Source: CALLVY01 sp937899855
GTDB lineage: Bacteria > Bacteroidota > Bacteroidia > Chitinophagales > Saprospiraceae
Assembly: GCA_039820405.1 (NCBI GenBank)
Contig: JBCBQC010000017.1
Coordinates: 1-64,000, forward strand
Length of the DNA stretch: 64,000 nt
Direction: 5' to 3'
Positions 59,963 through 64,000 of the stretch are shown here, in pieces; position 1 is the first letter of the stretch, and the number at the start of each line of letters is the position of its first letter. The translations under genes were made by a program, and so were the position numbers. The notes below the pieces were generated by a model. It searched no databases, had not been told where the DNA came from, and saw nothing but the letters and a program-made list of their open reading frames with translations.

Positions 59963-62776
59963 TTACTCGGCTCGCAACAATGCTCGGATGCGTGTGACAT
60001 CGGGGTGGGTGATGCCTGCGGCTTCCAGGGCGGCTAAATCTTCCAAAAATACCGCTGCGAAGGTGCGGTCGTTGTAGGGTTGGTCTTTCCACTTTAGGTA
60101 AAGTGCTTTTGCTTCCTCAAACCTGTCTTGGTAAAGTAGGGCCGGGGCTAAATTGGTATTGATCCAATTCTCGTTGGGGTCCAAAACTAGGCCGCTCCGA
60201 GCCGCACGTTCGGCGGCTGCAAACTGCCGATCGAATAAACCATACCAAGCCAGGCTTCCGTATTCGTTGGCGATTAGATTGTTTAGTTTTTCATTATGGG
60301 CTAAGGTATCCGTCAATTGCTCAAGCAAGCGAAGGATCTCTTCTTGGCGACTGACTTTTTGCTGGGGAATAGTTTCGGTTTTGTTTTGGTCTTTTAGGGC
60401 GGTAACGGCTTCGATTTTTTGTTGGAATAAAAATTCGGCTTCGTTAAAATTGGTGAAGAATTGAGTGAGCCGATCTACGTAATCTTGGTACTGCACGACT
60501 TGGGGATGGTCTGGGGGATAAATGGTTAGTCGTTCTCGTACCTCTTGCACTAACGCCAAACCACTGGTTTTTAACGCCAAATCCCCAGTAGATTTCAGTA
60601 ATTGTTCATAGAATAAGCCCAGGTTTAGGGCAGTCATACATACGTCTAAATTATAAGCCCTAATATTCGTTTTGGCTAATTCCCGATAAAGGCCTAGGGC
60701 TTCCCCAAACTGTATTTTGGCCTGCTCCATATCATTGTTGTCGCTCGATAAGTTCCCCAGATTGTTCAGGGTTCCAGCGACATCGGGCAGATAGACCTCG
60801 GGATTTTCTTTGGCTAATTCCCGATAGATATCTAGAGCTTCCTCGTACTGTATTTTGGCCTGTTCCATATCATTGTTGTCACTCGATAAGTTACCCAGAT
60901 TGTTCAGAATCATCGCGACATCGGGCAGATAGGCCTCGGGACTTTTTTTGGCTAATTCCCAATGTAGGTTTAGGGCTTCCTCGTACTGTATTTTAGCCTG
61001 CTCCTTGTCATTATTGTCCCTCGATAAGTTACCCAAATTATTCAGTGTCATCGCGACATCGGGCAGATAGGCCTCAGGATTTTTTTTAGCTAATCCTCGT
61101 CTGATTGCTAAGGCTTCCTCAAACTGTATTTTGGCCTGTTCCAAGTCATTATTGCCACTCGATAATATCCCCAAATTGTTTAGAGTCATCGCGACATTGG
61201 GTAGATAAGCCTCAGGATTTTTTTTGACTAATTCCCGATAGAGATCTAGGGCTTCCTCATACTGTACTTTGGCCTGCTCTACATCATTATTGTCACTTAA
61301 TGCTATCCCCAGATTGTTCAGGGTTCCAGCGACATCAGGCAGATAGGCCTCGGGATTTTTTTTGGCTAATTCCCGATAGAGGTTTAGAGCTTCCTCATAC
61401 TGTATTTTGGCCCGCTCCATCTTATTATTGTCCCTCGATAATACCCCCAGATTGTTTAGGGTTCCAGCGACATAAGGCATATAGGCCTCAGGATTCTTTC
61501 TAGCTAATTCCCGATAGAGGTTTAGGGCTTCCTCATACTGTATTTTGGCCTGCTCTATGTCATTATTGTCACTTGATAGGTTCCCCAAATTGTTCAGGAT
61601 CATCGCGACATCAGACAGATAGGCCTCAGGATCTTTTTTAACTAATTCCCGATAGAGGTTTAGGGCTTCCTCATATTGTATTTTGGCCTGCTCCATATCA
61701 TTATTGTCACTTGATGTTATCCCCAGATTGTTCAGGGTTCCAGCGACATAAGGCAGATAGACTTCGGGATTTTCTTTGGCTAATTCCCGATAGAGGTCCA
61801 AAGCTTTTTTATAGTGGCTATTGGCTTTTTTAAAGCGATTTTGTTCTTGTAAAAAGTAAGCATACTCAGACAGTAAAGATACCTCCTCTCCCCGGTATTC
61901 CAGAGCGAGTTCAAAACTTTCCTCCGCTTGGCCGAACTCATACTGTAAAATATGGAGGCGGGCCTTAAAGACGGCCTGATTGACATCCTGTTTGATCTGT
62001 TGGGCCCGTTCGGCTAGGCTGACTTGTAGGGTGTCGATCAAGCTTTGCTCTTTTTCCATCGCGGCCTGATTGGTCGCCAGGCGTTGTTCCAAATCCACAC
62101 TATCCAAAATCTCCAGGGCGCCCTCAATGTCCTTGGCGAGAAAAGCGCGGAAGGCCCGTTGGTAGTTTTTCGATTGGTCGTCGAGGTTGACCGTTACAAA
62201 TTTATCGGCCAGCTCTTTGGCTTGTTGTTGGGCGGTATGCAGTTGTTTGAGCAAGAGTTCCTTGGCTTGATTGACCGTGGTGATTTCTTGGGAAAGTGCT
62301 ACCCGCATTTTGGCCAGTGCCAATTCTTGTGCTCGACCTTTTTGTTCCAATTGGGCCAGCTGTTTCTCGTAACTTGCTTGGGTGGCGTCTTTAGCGATGG
62401 CGTAATAGGTGACCTGGTTTTCGTAGAGGGTGCCCGTTCTACACATCACTACTTTGAGTGGCGTCTTCCGGTTCAGGACGGCGGAGCTGGCCAATTCTTT
62501 GGTGTTCACCAGTTCGTAGCGTTTTTTGGCGGCGGAGATACTAACGACATTCCCCGCCGGCTGATCGGCAAAGACCAGGGTAAACTTCCCATCCGAGCCA
62601 CTCAACTGGGGCGCGGCCTTGTCGGAGGTCACCCGAGCGTTACGGAGGTAATGGACTTGACCGTCCCGAAAGGCACTATTCTGTTCCACCACCACTCCGG
62701 GAAGCTGTACATCCTGCTGAGCAAAGAAAGAACTGGTCAAAAGTAGGAAGAGAATAAAAAGGGGTAGTTTTTTCAT
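59963..62776 (-). CDS. Secreted TPR protein with eight nearly identical 46-residue repeats (partner of the EAD11 protein)
   Basis: A 937-residue exported protein. The signal peptide is 1-19 (S-S-F-F-A). A small carboxypeptidase-regulatory-like beta domain (~20-115) and a coiled coil (~130-200) precede TPR helices. Residues ~325-700 hold eight 46-residue copies of L-Y-R-E-L-A-K-x-N-P-E-A-Y-L-P-D-V, T-L-N-N-L-G and D-N-N-D-x-E-Q-A-K-I-Q-Y-E-E-A-L; further TPRs end the protein. Its ATG overlaps the stop of the EAD11 gene as ATGA, so expression is coupled. It likely acts in the periplasm or at the surface and binds another protein. The repeat DNA is more AT-rich than the neighbouring genes. Confidence 0.9.
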   Translation of the reverse strand: MKKLPLFILFLLLTSSFFAQQDVQLPGVVVEQNSAFRDGQVHYLRNARVTSDKAAPQLSGSDGKFTLVFADQPAGNVVSISAAKKRYELVNTKELASSAVLNRKTPLKVVMCRTGTLYENQVTYYAIAKDATQASYEKQLAQLEQKGRAQELALAKMRVALSQEITTVNQAKELLLKQLHTAQQQAKELADKFVTVNLDDQSKNYQRAFRAFLAKDIEGALEILDSVDLEQRLATNQAAMEKEQSLIDTLQVSLAERAQQIKQDVNQAVFKARLHILQYEFGQAEESFELALEYRGEEVSLLSEYAYFLQEQNRFKKANSHYKKALDLYRELAKENPEVYLPYVAGTLNNLGITSSDNNDMEQAKIQYEEALNLYRELVKKDPEAYLSDVAMILNNLGNLSSDNNDIEQAKIQYEEALNLYRELARKNPEAYMPYVAGTLNNLGVLSRDNNKMERAKIQYEEALNLYRELAKKNPEAYLPDVAGTLNNLGIALSDNNDVEQAKVQYEEALDLYRELVKKNPEAYLPNVAMTLNNLGILSSGNNDLEQAKIQFEEALAIRRGLAKKNPEAYLPDVAMTLNNLGNLSRDNNDKEQAKIQYEEALNLHWELAKKSPEAYLPDVAMILNNLGNLSSDNNDMEQAKIQYEEALDIYRELAKENPEVYLPDVAGTLNNLGNLSSDNNDMEQAKIQFGEALGLYRELAKTNIRAYNLDVCMTALNLGLFYEQLLKSTGDLALKTSGLALVQEVRERLTIYPPDHPQVVQYQDYVDRLTQFFTNFNEAEFLFQQKIEAVTALKDQNKTETIPQQKVSRQEEILRLLEQLTDTLAHNEKLNNLIANEYGSLAWYGLFDRQFAAAERAARSGLVLDPNENWINTNLAPALLYQDRFEEAKALYLKWKDQPYNDRTFAAVFLEDLAALEAAGITHPDVTRIRALLRAE
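60680..61800 (-). repeat. Eight tandem 138-bp repeats in the TPR gene
   Basis: The consensus runs attcccgatagaggtttagg, gcttcctcatactgtatttt, ggcctgctc, tcattattgtcactcgata, agattgttcagg and so on in plus-strand reading. Units differ by scattered substitutions (for example DIEQ, KMER, DLEQ, DKEQ) and by none that change length. The array is marked by T/A-rich codons and looks recently amplified. Confidence 0.85.
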
Positions 62777-63723
62777 TGGTCTATTTTTTGGAGGGAGTAG
62801 CCGATTTCTTGACCCGTATGCGGAGCGATGCTGTCGAAATGCGCCAATTGGTAGCCCGCCTTGTAGAAGGTAACTTTAACAAACTTGGCTTGCTGGGTCG
62901 GAGGGATTTCCAATTCGTACCAGCCAAAGACATCGGTATAGGTCGCCGAGTTTTGGACGCTGACCCGGACACTGTCCAGGGGCAGTTCGTTTTCATAATC
63001 CAGGATGCGTCCGTGAATCTTGCCCAAGCCTTCGAGTTGGACTTCGAGGTAGATGGATCGTTGGTCCGTCAGCAGGTACTCTGCATTCCGGTTGGTCGGG
63101 AAATAGGGTTGGGGATGGTCGATGCTGATGACCGCTTTCTGATTGCGATAATTTAGCGACAGCCCTTTAAAAGTAGCCTGGCCCTTAGCGTCGATCCGCT
63201 CCTCCTCCCGGGTGTCGCCAATGTCCAGGATGACCTTGCCCTGATTGCGGAGGATCCGATCGCCTTTGCCCTTTTTACCGTGAACCAGCACCGTTACCGA
63301 AAAGGCATCCAAGGTTCTACCTTCCCACCAATCGCGCAGGGAGTAACCCGAGAATTCCGCCAGACCCGCGGGTAGGGTAATCAGGACGCTCAAAGCCACT
63401 ACCCACGGCCACCATTTGGCCTTAAAGGGGGGCTCCGAAGGATCGGTAGTTTTGGTAGGGGGAGGGCTAATCTGTTCTTCCCCCTCCAGCTGTTCGATGA
63501 TGGTCAACAAGGCGTCGTGAACTTGCGCCAGCGAGGTATCTTTTTCTTCAACCGTCAGGATACCCCGGCGATCGGCCTGCAGGTACGTTTCAAAGCGACT
63601 GGATTGTAAAATGACCTCGTGGTACAGGTTGGGATCTCCACTACGCTCGGTAATCTGGAGCAGTTCCTGAATGGCTTGCAGCGTTTTTCCACGGGCGATA
63701 AGTTGGCGTAAGTGAGCTTTCAA
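62773..63723 (-). CDS. EAD11-type effector-associated domain fused to a transmembrane helix and periplasmic CarboxypepD-reg-like domains
   Basis: A 316-residue single-pass inner-membrane protein. Residues 1-80 resemble effector-associated domain 11: L-R-Q-L-I-A-R-G-K-T-L-Q-A-I, then Y-H-E-V-I-L-Q-S-S-R and R-R-G-I-L-T, ending A-L-L-T-I-I-E-Q-L. A Pro/Thr-rich linker (85-100) leads to the helix W-W-P-W-V-V-A-L-S-V-L-I-T-L (104-126). Two beta domains follow; the second (235-315; G-R-I-L-D-Y, V-R-V-S-V, F-G-W-Y-E-L) matches carboxypeptidase-regulatory-like folds. No ATG is available: TTG 63723 fits the domain start, with a stop 11 codons upstream. The stop TGA overlaps the TPR ATG. No enzymatic domain, so it is an adaptor or sensor. 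Confidence 0.85.
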   Translation of the reverse strand: MKAHLRQLIARGKTLQAIQELLQITERSGDPNLYHEVILQSSRFETYLQADRRGILTVEEKDTSLAQVHDALLTIIEQLEGEEQISPPPTKTTDPSEPPFKAKWWPWVVALSVLITLPAGLAEFSGYSLRDWWEGRTLDAFSVTVLVHGKKGKGDRILRNQGKVILDIGDTREEERIDAKGQATFKGLSLNYRNQKAVISIDHPQPYFPTNRNAEYLLTDQRSIYLEVQLEGLGKIHGRILDYENELPLDSVRVSVQNSATYTDVFGWYELEIPPTQQAKFVKVTFYKAGYQLAHFDSIAPHTGQEIGYSLQKIDQ

Positions 63724-64000
63724 AGGAGGAAGGGTTTGGACTTCGACAATTGGTTAAAATTAAGCCCCATTTGGCGACCGCTCAATAGTTAGAAATGATG
63801 AAGTCGGGTCGTTGGGAATGTGGAGGTAGGGGGGAGCGGTCCTCTGGGGACGGATACCGTCCGAGGTGAGTGAACGGTTTGGGGGAGGCTGGTTTTAAAT
63901 ACGGGTCCGGTTTACTGGTGGGAGTTGGTGGGTCAATGCCTGTTGAGGGGGTAGACCTGGGTTGAATGGTACGGCTGGCATTGAAGGGGAGCGACCGGGA
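63724..64000. other. 277 bp upstream of the EAD11 gene, up to the window edge
   Basis: G-rich sequence without a recognised gene or clear TAnnTTTG promoter (TAATTTTA at ~63762 on the minus strand is weak). An effector gene could lie beyond the edge. Confidence 0.4.

Noticed and set aside
60680..61800. CRISPR array
   Set aside because: The 138-bp periodic repeats are in-frame coding TPR units without unique spacers.

Overview
The window looks like a chromosomal segment of a G+C-rich member of the Bacteroidota, most likely a Saprospiria/Lewinella-like bacterium. This placement is inferred from gene content, not from a marker-gene tree. Five predicted proteins end in type IX secretion (T9SS/Por) C-terminal sorting domains. 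LpxC and FabZ are fused, an arrangement typical of the phylum. Several promoters match the Bacteroidota -33 TTTG / -7 TAnnTTTG pattern, and clear Shine-Dalgarno sequences are absent. Families common in this phylum recur: putative porin, DUF3667, DUF4836, DUF547, choice-of-anchor B and EAD11.

Layout. 0-20.8 kb is rich in envelope and secreted proteins: a truncated helical-repeat protein, a PBP4-type carboxypeptidase, an M28 peptidase, a porin, a choice-of-anchor B protein, a small membrane protein, an 800-residue repeat protein, a 2303-residue HYR-repeat protein and an M14 carboxypeptidase. 20.8-32.5 kb holds housekeeping and regulatory genes (alaS, an M23 peptidase, two lipoproteins, a DUF3667 membrane protein, gatB, a MerR regulator, a PAS-PAS-sigma54 activator). 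32.6-39.7 kb has a delta-60 repeat T9SS protein broken by one in-frame TGA, a thioredoxin-fold-like protein, a DUF547-barrel fusion, a CPNCWG mini-protein, an Omp85-like protein and a histidine-heptad lipoprotein. 39.8-46.7 kb contains the lipid A operon lpxD-lpxC/fabZ-lpxA-ABC ATPase, divergent from hemC-exonuclease-hemD, then a fatty acid hydroxylase. 47-60 kb contains a TMTC-like TPR membrane protein, recN, fabI, a run of envelope proteins, a Gfo/Idh oxidoreductase, a GDPD-like lipoprotein and a polyprenyl-phosphate sugar transferase.

The last 4 kb holds the most unusual unit: a translationally coupled pair, reading leftward. The first gene encodes a single-pass membrane protein with a cytoplasmic N-terminal effector-associated domain of EAD11 type and periplasmic carboxypeptidase-regulatory-like domains. 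The second encodes a secreted TPR protein with eight nearly identical 46-residue repeats. EAD domains are known from NTP-dependent bacterial conflict systems, where they join sensors to effectors. I infer a transmembrane sensor module whose effector lies outside the window.

A second unexplained element is a 198-bp dispersed repeat present twice in the same orientation (28427-28624 and 49201-49398). Each copy lies between a membrane-protein gene and a housekeeping gene (gatB, recN), and both carry two conserved stem-loops, one with a compensatory base-pair change. I saw no tRNA, rRNA, CRISPR array, transposase or phage gene.
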